NCBI RefSeq assembly: GCF_000002235.5
Contig: NW_022145615.1
Span: 9,118,891 to 9,182,890 of the forward strand
Direction of reading: 5' to 3'
Origin: Strongylocentrotus purpuratus
Taxonomy: Eukaryota; Echinodermata; Echinoidea; Camarodonta; Strongylocentrotidae
DNA length: 64,000 bases
The notes beneath the pieces were generated by a model. It ran no database searches, had not been told where the DNA came from, and saw only the letters and a program-made list of their open reading frames with translations. This document shows, one piece after another, positions 36,581-48,700 of the stretch (its first letter is position 1; each line of letters starts with the position of its first letter). The translations under genes were made by a program, and so were the position numbers.

Positions 36581-36751
36581 TCAAACGTTCTTAACGGGGT
36601 ATGGTTGGACTCGGTTGATGCGGGAATATATTCTGATGAGAGCGATCTTGATTAATCTGAGGACAAGGAAGAGGACTTCGAAGACGCTGATGAAAGACAT
36701 TCCGATGTACAATCCCATCAGACCACCGATGCTACCAAGAACGCTAGGGAT
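36581..36751 (-). CDS. Channel copy 1, exon 9 (TM2 and C-terminus)
   Basis: Encodes IPSVLGSIGG, the pore segment LMGLYIGMSF, the rest of TM2 (ISVFEVLFLVL) and a short basic tail ending PYPVKNV before TGA at 36,581-36,583. GMS fits the G-x-S selectivity filter of DEG/ENaC channels. A small Gly occupies the degenerin position before the filter. Confidence 0.93.
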   Translation of the reverse strand: MPSVLGSIGGLMGLYIGMSFISVFEVLFLVLRLIKIALIRIYSRINRVQPYPVKNV

Positions 36752-39700
36752 CTGAGGAGTTAAACAATTTGAAAATACACCAATGATGATGATGATGACA
36801 ATGATGATGATTGGAATTTAAATTGTCAACTTCACATTTATTTCCTTCATATTGACAAGGTGGTGAACAATGAAAGAACAGTGAAATAACAAAATCCAAA
36901 AGCAGAAGGAGGGGAAAACCATGATAGCAATATTTAATGCTTGGGTTGGGAACGCCCTTTAGCTTGGACCAGGGACTTGTCCCTGCTTGGACAATACACA
37001 AGGACAATACAAGTAACTTTAAATACAGGGAAGAGAATTAGTCATTGAAGGATAAATTCATGTTTGGTAAGAACTTTTGCTAGTAAGAACCTTTGCGTAT
37101 ATTGTTACGATGGCAACACAGACCCAAGGTATCAGTGTACTAGAATATTACTTATAATAAGCAGCATAAATCTCTCATAAAAACCGGCTGACATGACTGT
37201 CCCGAGTCGTATACAATCTTATACAAAATATAAAAAATAAAAGACGGTGATTTTTTTTTCTACAAAAAGGGAGCAACGTCAAATTCAAGACGTAAATATA
37301 AAATGATGATGATGATGATAATAATAATGACTATGATAATATTAATAATAATAATAATAATAGCGATAATGATAATGATAATAATATAACGATAATGATC
37401 ATAAGAAAGTCTTGATGGCGGCCATTAATTTGTAAGATGGTTGCCTGGGCCCTCTTGAGCACAATCTGAGATTCTCTATTTTATATCAAACATATAACAC
37501 CGGTTCCAAAGATACCTATGACACAAAACACACAGATAATTATGATGTATTTTGTTAGTATACTGCTCCGTTCATACTCACCGTGTACACCGGTACCATT
37601 TCTACGACTTCGTAGTTAAGATCTTCATAAAAGATCTTCAAGCGAATCAGATTTTTTCTGTTAATATCAAAAAATGAGCATAAAAGAATGAAGGTATTCC
37701 TAATTAATTTTCATTGAAAACGTTTGCAATTAAAATCTTCGCTCTTTTTTTTTACAAACTGTATTTTTGCTTCTTCAGATGACGAATTAGTTCAGTTAGC
37801 AGCTTTTTCGGTGGAGCATTATTTTTTTTTACGAAATAGAACAGCATTTTTAACATTTTTGAATTTTCCGTTTTCATCTCGATAAATTTTCTCTCATGTG
37901 GTCATAAGTCCTCCAAAAAAAAAATTCTTCTCAGACCATTAATTGAAACATTTTTGACATTCAAAGTAAGTTTAGTGATTACAACTATCAAAAGTTCATA
38001 ACTTCTTGCCTGTAGATAGACATTGGTAGATTGGTAGATTATATGAATGTGTGTGTGGGTGTGTGTGTGTGCGCGCGTGTGTGTGTGTGTGCGTGTATGA
38101 TTTTTCTCGACAGGGCATTAAAATAAGATCAAGAGCAGCTTGGTATGAAGATGGAGAAAACAATACGCAATATTTTGAACAGTTGTTAAAATCGAATAAA
38201 AGGAAAAGTGTAATTAGGGAGGTGTACAAAGAAAATGGGGTATCTACTAGAGATAAGGAGGAAATTTTAAAGGAAATTAAACTATTTTATAAAGATTTAT
38301 ATTCTTTAAGGGCTGATATAAATCAAAACGACCCTTTCTTTTTTAATGATATTTCAAAATTAAATGAAGACAATAGGGAAATCTGTGAAGGTAAATTAAC
38401 TAAAGATGAATGTTTGAAAGTTTTAAAAGAAATGAAATTGAAAAAACCCCGGGAAATGATGGGTTAAGAGTTGAATTTGATTATACTTTTTGGCCAGTTT
38501 TGTTAGTAGAAGTATTGAATGAAACACACGAAAGGGGGGAATTAACGGCATCTCAAAAACAAGGGGTAATTACCTTAATTGAGAAGGAATCGAAAGATAC
38601 TCTCCATATAAAAAATTATCGACCCATCACGCTTTTGAATGTAGATTATAAAATTGTATCTAAAGTTCTAGCAAAAAGAATGAAAGAGGTTTTAAATGAA
38701 ATAATTCATCATGATCAAGTTGGAAATATAAAAGATAGGAATATTGGGGAAGCTGTACGATTGATAGATGACATGTTATTTTATTCTATGCATTATGGGG
38801 AACAAGGGAAAGGGTTTTTGTGTGCAGTGGATTTTGAGAAAGCTTTCGACTCTGTATCTCATAGATATTTATTTCAAATATTGAAATTGTTCGGTTTTGG
38901 AGATTCATTTATCTCTTGGGTATAATTATTGTATAAAGGGATAAGTAGTTGTGTTATGAACGGTGGTCACTCCACGGGGTATTTTGAAATAGAAAGGGGA
39001 GTAAGGCAAGGGGATCCATTATCGCCATATTTGTTTTTGGTTGCCATCGAAATTTTGGCGCATGCAGTAAGGAGGGACAACGGTATTAAAGGGATTACAT
39101 TTGGAAAATCTGAAATTATGCAAGTGTTATATGCCGATGATATGACAATATTTTTGAAGGATATTGATTCGGTTAGAAGGTTGCAATATATTTTTGAATC
39201 ATTTGAACAAATTAGTGGTCTTAAAGTGAATAAAACAAAGATACATTTTATGTGGATGGGTGAGGATGAGAACAAACCTGATGGGCCTTTATTTGGAAAT
39301 TTGGTTAAGGAAATACATATTTTAGGGGTTAGTTATTCATTAGATCAAAGATTAAAAGATGATTTGAATTATAAAGAAATTCTAAGTAAAATAAAAAAAA
39401 ATTGCTTGTATGGTGGAAAGAAAGAGATTTAACTATTATGGGTAAAATACATTTGCTAAAAACTTATGCGCTTTCAAAATTAAATTATATTTCATCTCTC
39501 GTTATTGTCCCTCATTGGGTATACAAAGAAGTTGCAAAGATTTCATTTGAATTTATATGGAGGGGGAAAGATAGAATTAAACGGGCAATAATGTATCAGG
39601 ATTATGACTTTGGAGGATTAAGAATGATTAATTTTGAAATGTCCGTTAAAATACAGCGCATAATGTGGATAAAACGTCTTTTATATGGAGAGAAATGTTT

Positions 39701-42700
39701 GGGATGAAAATTGTTTTTGATCACTGCTTACAGTTCGTGGGTGGTAGATTTATTTTTGTATGTGATTATGATTTTAAAAAGATTAAACTAGTTTTAAATA
39801 TTCCACCATACTATATGGAAATGTTGCAAGCATGGCAAGAGACAAGTAATTTAAGATATTTGGAGGGTTATATTAATCCAATTATTTTTAATAATCAGAA
39901 TATATGTATAAATGGAAAAAGTATATTTGATAGATACTTGTTTGAAAGAGGGATTGTTCAACTGAATCATTTGGTTGAGAAAGGTCATGTTAAGTCTTTT
40001 AAATATTTTATGAACCTCGGTATGAAAGGTAATAATTTGCTTATGATTATTGATATTTATGATGCGATACCCAGGTTATGGAAGGATGATTCAGGGTTAA
40101 TAGAATTCCTCGAGGTTGATTTGATAAGCTTTAATACTTATTTCCATATTTCTAGTAAAAAAATACAGTTTGTGGATGTGGGTTCAAGAACAATCTATGA
40201 TTATTTTATCAAAGCACTGCAACAAACGTATGATTTGCAGGTAAGGGATGGGCAAAATGATTATGATTTTATAGATAAAGAATTAAAAGAAATATTTGTT
40301 AGACCAAGAATTACTATACTCATTAGAAAACAACGTGAATTTCAATTTAAATTATTGCATGGAGCCGTATACAATAATGAGCATCTTCATAGATTTGGTT
40401 TTGTTGGTGATAATTTATGTTCGTTTTGTAAGCAGGAAATAGAAACATACAAATATTTATTTTTATCTTGTGGGAGCGTTCAAAGGATATGGCAGGCTTT
40501 AATACAACTTTTTGAGTAAGATGAAATTAAAGATTTAGAATGACGAGATATATTTGTTGGGTTGGTAGGTAGTTCATATAGAATAAAAATGTGCAATACT
40601 ATCATTTTCATGGTGAAGTATGTTACATTTATATCTAGATCGGGGGGGGGGGGCGAGTACTAACTTTAGAAAAGATGAAAAAAAGCATTTTTAAGTATAG
40701 GGATGAGGAAAAGAAAATAGCAATTCAAATGGGAAAGCTAGGATCACATTCTTAAAGTGGGAGCAGCTTAAGATTAATTAAGATTTGTTTTCTTCTCCAC
40801 CGTGAGCCTGTTAAAAGCGTAACTCTATTTTGCGACCTGGATAACTTATTTAGTATATTTTTCTTGAGTTAGGAATGTTGGCAGACATCCACTGAGTGAG
40901 TAGTGTGTGTGTGGGGGCGGGGGTGGGTGGGTGGGTGAGTATGTGTGTGGGTGGGTGAGTATGTTTGTGTGATAGAGGGTGAGTATGTTTGTGTGATGGA
41001 GGGGCAGGGAGGGGGCAGGGAGGGGGCAGGGAGGGGGCAGGATTGTTTCAGTAAAATTACCTCCAGATTTGTTTAAGTTTTTTTTTTGTAATATATAAGT
41101 GAATAACATTTACAATTGACATATTACGTTTAGGTACTTATAAGTTTACTTTGTTGCTAAGTTATATTATACTGCAAATAAGTTTGTTTTTAATTATGTT
41201 TATGTAAAAGCATCAATATTGAACACGTTTATTTTATTCAATTGTATGTTATGGTTTGTATTACACATTTGGAGAAATAAAACAAAATTGTTTAAAAAAA
41301 AAAAGTGTGCGCGTGTGTGTGTGTGTGTGTGTGTGTGTCTCGGGGCGAACTAACCTGCTTAGTTCGTTGCTCTGTAGTACCCTTATGAGATTTTCATTTG
41401 CAGATCCATTCAATCGGCGCAATAAATGTTCCTAATAGGAGATCAAATTGAAAATGATTTGTTGATTAAAGAAAACATTCAAATATTTGTAAAAGTAACC
41501 GAAGTAACGTTTGACCCACATCACTATTATGACCCAGGCTTCGTAGTTTTAGTTTCATCATGATTACCCAAGAGAGGAAATGGTGCCACCCCCCCCCCCC
41601 CTTCCCCAGGCATGTCGATTTTGGACGGAAAGATTTTATCTGATTATTGCAGAATCAAACGAAAATGCAATAAGCATCAATTTGACCTTTTATAAATTAG
41701 TAGTTATATACATGTACATTCAATCTTTAAAATTAAATTAAATTTTAAAAATGTCTTACCTCATAGCGTTCTGATGGCCAAAGCGATGACGAGGGCGTCC
41801 TTACGTATTTGAATTCTCTAGGGAACGATATAATTAGACGTCAACACTATATTTATAACACGGTAGAAATAATTATAAAGCTTTTCATGCATTCAAGTAA
41901 GTATTGACTGATGCGGGGGAGGGGGTGGGGGGAACCGGCCCCTGTCCAACTTTGAAATTGATGTGGCATACCTTGTGAACAACAAAATGTAATGATTTAG
42001 TCTAATCCAATAAAGGAAAATTAAAACTAGCATATATAGACGCACTCTTTATAAAAATGCACTTTACTTTAAATAGTTTCATATTTCGTCGGCTCTAAGC
42101 CAAAAGGGCGTTGACTCATCCTAATGTACATAAATTATTGTTAAAAAACCTTCTGGGTCTGAACAGATATTTAGGCTCAGAGCCAGAAAGACGTTATACC
42201 ATACTTAAAGTTACTCGGTAACATTGTTGAAGGTTGGTGAAAAAACTGCGTAGTTTTTGTATGAAATGTTTATTATGCTCCTTTTACTTTACTAAACCTT
42301 TGACATGCAAACAATCCTGAAAATTTCTCAAACCACAAATATATTTATGGTTTTCTTTGAAGGTGCGCCCTCTTACAGTAAATCTCCCAACCATATTTGA
42401 ATTTTTCCAACCGTTTCCATGAAAATATGACATAATACAGGCTTTTCAAAAGATTTCAACACTTAAATGTCTGGAATGGTATAAAGAGCTAATTCATTGT
42501 TTTGTGACGATTTTCATTTACCTAAAATGTAATGAAATTGTATTAATATAATTGGGAGAATTAGGGAATCGATCAGATCAGTTTTCCCCAGTTTTTAGCA
42601 TTAATAATGGTCTGTTTTCACTCAAACTTTCAGATTATCTTTAATTTTACATCTAGTATTGAAGTCACTACCTTAGCACCATTTCCTCTCATCTGAACAA

Positions 42701-45700
42701 TGTTACCAAGTCTCTTTAAGTGAAGATTGTTCATGCCTTTCTGGCTCTTGGAAGATAATATTTACAATGACTCACGTGCAAGGCGGAGGGCAGCTACACG
42801 GTAACTTGTCATCGAGGAACAGGTCTTCCACAAATTTCCGACAGATTTCTGTTTAATAGTTGGTGACATTGAATTAAAAAAGAATGAACAATTTTATCGA
42901 AATAATACTTAATGTTTAATTAGAATCTATTTCGGGGGACTAGGTTTTCACATATTTTATGCCCGTCCACACATGACGCGCGACCCCAATGAGATTTTCT
43001 GCTTCGTATGAGAACGTGCCTTTTCTGTTGAATGAAATTGAAATTGTTAAGTCTTGAAACATGATACATGTATATGCGTTAATTGGACCTGTATGTGAGT
43101 ATCTATATCACAGGATTAAGAAAAGTGTTTATACAAAATATATTGATTCCACTACATGTTATAAAACTGAAGATTATGAATCTCAATAGTCATGTGCACT
43201 GCATAACTTCCTGACAGAAGAAAAATAGTTTCCATTTTGAATGGCCTGTGGGAAATTCTGTTCCCCCATGGAAAAGATTTCGGTTCCAAAACCTGCTCAA
43301 ATCAAATTAATGAAGGATTCAAAATCTCAGCGTTTTCTCAGTCCCATGCATGCTATGTAACTAGTTGTTTTGGAACTAAACTCTACTTACGGTGGGTCAT
43401 ATTCAGCACGTCACACTTTGTGGGGAAACCGTCATAGAATTGATCGTCAACGCATTTGCATAATTGACTGAGATGGAGCTGGTAGCAAATCTTTTTACAT
43501 GCCACCGAAGAATAACTCAACTCAGTGGTGGAGGTGAAGTTAGTATCCTTCCCGTCAGAGGTACAGTTCGTGTAGTAGCCTCCCAGTCGCTTGATGTATT
43601 CCTGAGGAATTTAAAACGTGAATGGAAAATGGCTTGTACGTGGAAGCGTGAGAGAGTACGAGAGAGGGAGAGAGATGGAGGGGGAGGGAGAGAAAGATTG
43701 AGAGAATGCAATATGGGAGGGGTTTGAAAGAGATTTTCCTCATCTCATTATATAATGATAATTAGTATTGTTGTTGTTGCTGTTGTTGTTCCTCTTATAC
43801 TGTAATAATAATATTATTATTATCTTATCTTATGTAATAATAATATTATTATCATTATTATTGATTACATGATTATTATTATTAGTAGTAGTAGTACGGC
43901 CTAGTTGTATTGTAAATATTATTTCTTCTTCAGAATGTTCATTTTTCTTTAAGGGGATGTCCATGTTAGTTGGTTTCGAAAGGAGCAGAACAATTGAACA
44001 AACAGATCAGTGAATAGTTGAGCAAAAACCTTAACATCCGATAAGATAGTTCTATTTTACCTAAAGAAAAGTTTAATCATTCAGACATGCATCTTACCTT
44101 CAATAGACATAATCTAATTTCATGCTGTAATCCCTTCATCAATAATTCCAAGAAAATTGAAAATTATTCAACTGTCTGCACAAAGCAAATACTTTGTGTT
44201 TGTTTGATTTTACGACTTCAGTTTTTTGTTGGCTCATATTTCACTGATCAGTTTTTCCCATGCTTCTGGGTTTTTTAAAAATCATCTCGATATGAGGCAG
44301 CTCCCCAGTTTAAAAAGAAATACCTGTCGAATCCCTATCGACGTTTCTTGTCCGGTTCCCAGAGACAAGGCATTGTCTTCCGGAAACGGATATTCATTAG
44401 GATGGTGAATGGTGACCTTTGCCCCCGTTTGATGCGAGAGAACGCCTAGATACTCGGGTTGCTCCACGAAAAGCGTCAAATGTAAACCTGAACGAAAGAA
44501 AATAGATAATAGAGTTTACATAGGTTCTCTTCCTATCTTGCTAACAGACTACATAGTGTACCGTGTCAATTAGGTGTTCGTAGTACTTTTTGACAGTCAA
44601 ATGTGGGGTGCCACAAGGCTCAGTATTTGGGTCCTTGCTGTTTTGTACATGCCTAAATCATATCTGCAAGTTAAAAACTACAATAGTCACATTTAATCTA
44701 AGCGCTTTACATTGTGATTATCATTACCCCAGTCATTGGTTTCAACCGCTAATCCGCGCATAATAGTGCTCTACTCTCCCAGGGGAGTATTCCGACCAGG
44801 CGCTATTTTATAAGCGCACACATGCCAATCTAACCACATTAACGTATTATTAAAATCAACTAGATATTGGGTTGGAGCTCTCCAGTTTAACAAAAATAAC
44901 TGTCGAATCCCTATCGACATTAACGTTCGCACCCTACCGGATATCCATAGAACACCTATAGTTGGAGAGTGGCACATGTAGATTAATTAGGGACTTTTAG
45001 ATTCGCGTGGACTGATACGTGTGCCGTCCATTCAAGGCAGTGCATTAAAAAGGACGTCGATCGTAGCAATCCCCATTGTCTTTGTGCGAATCTAAAAGTC
45101 CCTATTATGTCTTACACACGGACGACAATCGGGCCGCGCTGGGTCTCGAGCGCTCCATCAGAATTTCACTTCACATTGAAAACACATCAATTTCTTCCCC
45201 AAAATAGTGTTTTTTACCGCCAAATGTTCCTTCAAAGCAAATATGATCTGAGAAAGTGGAATGGCTATAATGATACTTGATGAGGTAATCCCTGAAGCAG
45301 CTTTTCCAAGCTATACTGGGATGGGATGTGTTGTGACAGCAGGTGAAGGTGCAGACAACAAAATGGTGTACAATTGCTTTATACAGTAAAATAGTGACGT
45401 GCAAGTAAAAAAATCATGCTGCTATATGGTTTACAGCATTCTGGAACCTACAGGAGGTTCCAACCCTCTGATGACAGGGAGGGCGGTCATCTGGAAAGCA
45501 GCAACTGTTGGGGCAGTAACTGCAGTGAATGGTAGTTGATTCCAGATGCGAATGGTGCGGGGGTAAAATGAGTACTTGTAGGAGTCTATTGTTGCCTCAG
45601 GAACAGAGAGCTTGAGTGTGTGGTCTCTTCTGCTGATGTATGTAGCTTTGGTTATGAGGTGAGGAAGACAAAATTCATATAACTATGATCTATGGGTCCA

Positions 45701-48700
45701 AGCGAGCACTTGGAAATCACATTTTTGAAAACAATACAAGAAGTGAATATTTGGAAAGTTTCACGGATTTAAGAAAAAGAAGAAGAAACGTTGGGCTAAA
45801 GGTAATTTTCCCCGTGTCTACACACACAAAATTCATCGTATAGCTATCCCTAAACGGTATATACGATGATTCTCTTCATACGACGTTTCTTGTGTGTGGA
45901 CGCCATGTTCGCTATGCGATGATTCTTTATACGACGTTAAATTATAGAGTTTCGGGATGATTCTTGTTGTGCGTGGACACGCTGTTAGATAAATACAAAC
46001 AATGAAGACATTAACAACAACAAATAACTGATGGAAAAACAGGACTAATTCTTCACTGAATAAGGTCTCTGGCTATTCACTATAATCACCTATCTTCGCT
46101 CCAGTGATCTCAGGAGAGCAGACAGCATGACACTTTGAATGAATAATCGCAAGAGTGGATGGAAGCTTGCCTACTAAATATTAAGGTTGGTAGAAGCTTA
46201 AAGGTAATACAAAGTTTTGGGAAATTTTGAAAATTGGGTGGATAGTGAATCTTTACAATTTTGATATATTTGGATGCCCCTGTGGATGTAGTATAAGCAC
46301 TAAACAAATTAGCCCCTAAAACACTTTTTGAAAATTGAATATAAAAGTTTACCGGTGCTCCCGGTAAATTTTGATAAATTTCAAATAGCGCCTATGGCCG
46401 TGCAGTGGTAGTTGCGACCATGAAACTATCAGAATATGTAGTTGTGATATATAATTTCCAAACGGGAATAGCTAATTGGTCGATTTTAGTCAAGAAACAT
46501 TGTTTCATAGCTAAATTAATATCTTGACCTTGAGAGGGAGCTATACAATTTAAAGAGTTTATTATTTATAATTTCATAACTTTAAACTCGATTTCAACCG
46601 CGACAACGATCAATGAATATTGTAGGAACGCATATGCTTCCAATAAGTTAATTTAAACCAAATTCATGACCCCATACCAAAATTTTGTAATACCTTTAAA
46701 CTTTACGTTATGACAACTCCAGCCGATGACAATTTTCTGTATCAAATTTATATTCGGCTGTCTGCTTTTGATTTAAAGGGCCTTTTCCCAATTTCTAAAA
46801 ATACTCCAAATATGTATTAAACCATATTCTATTTATTTTCAACTCTCTTCTTTCTCAGGAAACCTTGATTGTCATTCAATTAAAAAAATGTTATGCTATT
46901 ATTGCAAGTAAAGAGAGCAGAGGGGGTTACTTTTTTCCCTCAATTAATCGACAGAAAATGGATAAGACTTTACCAAACTGACAATTTGTTCTCACCATTA
47001 AGACCTCCTGTTTTGCCCGTCAATATATTCTTGTTGTCCGGAGACAATTCTGTGTTGAAGGTGAAACAGTTACCATAGTGACGATTCTGCCAAACGTGGA
47101 AATCCCGGCTGAAAGAAACAGGGGGAAAACAATCCTGAAAGTGTAGTCTAATATATTTATTCAATAACGGAACGGGGGCGGAGAGCTTCACGTTTCGACC
47201 CCTAAGGACTATCTCATAACCAGTTCCCATCAGTTCAGTTCAGTTCAGTTCAATTCAGTTCAGTAGCAACTTTGTACTTAAGAGATATTAATTTGTCAGT
47301 TTACAATTGATTGGAGGACCAGCCCGGATAAATCGTAACTCTTTATATTGAGAGCCATGGATTAGCCATTGTTTCAGGATCCAGTGCTGTAAACTTTTTA
47401 ACTTGCGGACAGTTTCGATTTTAAATTGCAAAAGTAAAACACAGTCCATCTGTGGGATTATTTTGTTAAATGTAAAAACTACAATATGTTATCATCATTC
47501 GTGCACCTTATTGAATTCAATTGTCAAGCTTTGTTGACTTTTACGGATCCACAAGTACTATTGTTCAAACTTTCTTTGTATTTTTGTAATTTTTTTTTGT
47601 ATGTTTATTAATGCTACTTGACATGTAGTTTTAAATCTTAATCTGTTATTATATTCCATCAATTATTCTTCTTTGCCTCTGGATAAGATGTGCATCAAAA
47701 TAATAACAGTAACCATCACAACTATTCGTCTTTTATAATATAGTCCTACATAAATATGAAAAGATTTACAACATATTCTTTGCAAACTGTTTCAAATTAT
47801 TGTTTGAAAATCAGCATTCCGAATAGCCATCCTGTTCGGCATTTTTCTGACATAATGACGTGTAGGTATAACATTATGTATCATTTCTGGTCAATTCAAT
47901 CCAATCTAAACTAACCTGATATTACATGGTCGACGATCGAAGGTACACTGCACAATGAAATCTTCCAGCTGGTGACCGTACTGTTCCAGCTCTTCCTTCG
48001 TCGGGTTGATGACGTTAAGAAAGTCGCTGTAGTCATCGGCTTTGGAGGCCTCATAGAAGCCCTGCCAGTCTTCTCCACCAGACACTCCATCCCAGCCGTT
48101 TTCAGAAAATTCAAAGTCAGCAAAGAACGAGGGATCGTACCATGACCACTCGTTAACCCAATTAGGTGCTGGGAACTCGCTATTTGGTAACCCAAAAGAC
48201 GATACTGACCCTGACGGTGGCGGGCCGTAATTAGTGGATGAGGACTGCCCATCAGCTGACCCTCCAGGTGACGATGATGCTGGTTCCTCCGACGATGACG
48301 GGCCATCATTACTGGAAGAGGATTGACCATCAGATGTCCCTCCAGACGACTCTCCAGATGAAGCAGACGATGATTCCTCCGACGATGACGGGCTATAACT
48401 ACTGGAAGAGGACTGACCATCAGATGTCACTCCAGACGACTCTCCAGATGACGCTGACGATGATTCCTCCGACGATGAGGGGTCATAATTACTGGAAGAA
48501 GATTGACCATCTGATGATGACGCTGAGTCACTTTGCGATGAAGACGACGATCTACCATTCGAGTTCTGATCACTAGATTGCCCATAAGATGATGCGGAAC
48601 TCGAGGCGTACCAGTTTCTATATGCCGATGAAAACCACCATGAGTAATCATAGTCGGCACCCTCAACTCCGCCATCGAGATTGACAAGGTCTTCGAACCT

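Noticed and set aside
44771..44977. 68-codon minus-strand frame as a separate gene
   Set aside because: Its SIGIRQ part is the partial duplicate of channel exon 3; the rest is intron.
47911..48687. Several 86-169-codon frames overlapping channel exon 1 on both strands
   Set aside because: They are other-frame readings of the Ser-rich 90-bp repeat.
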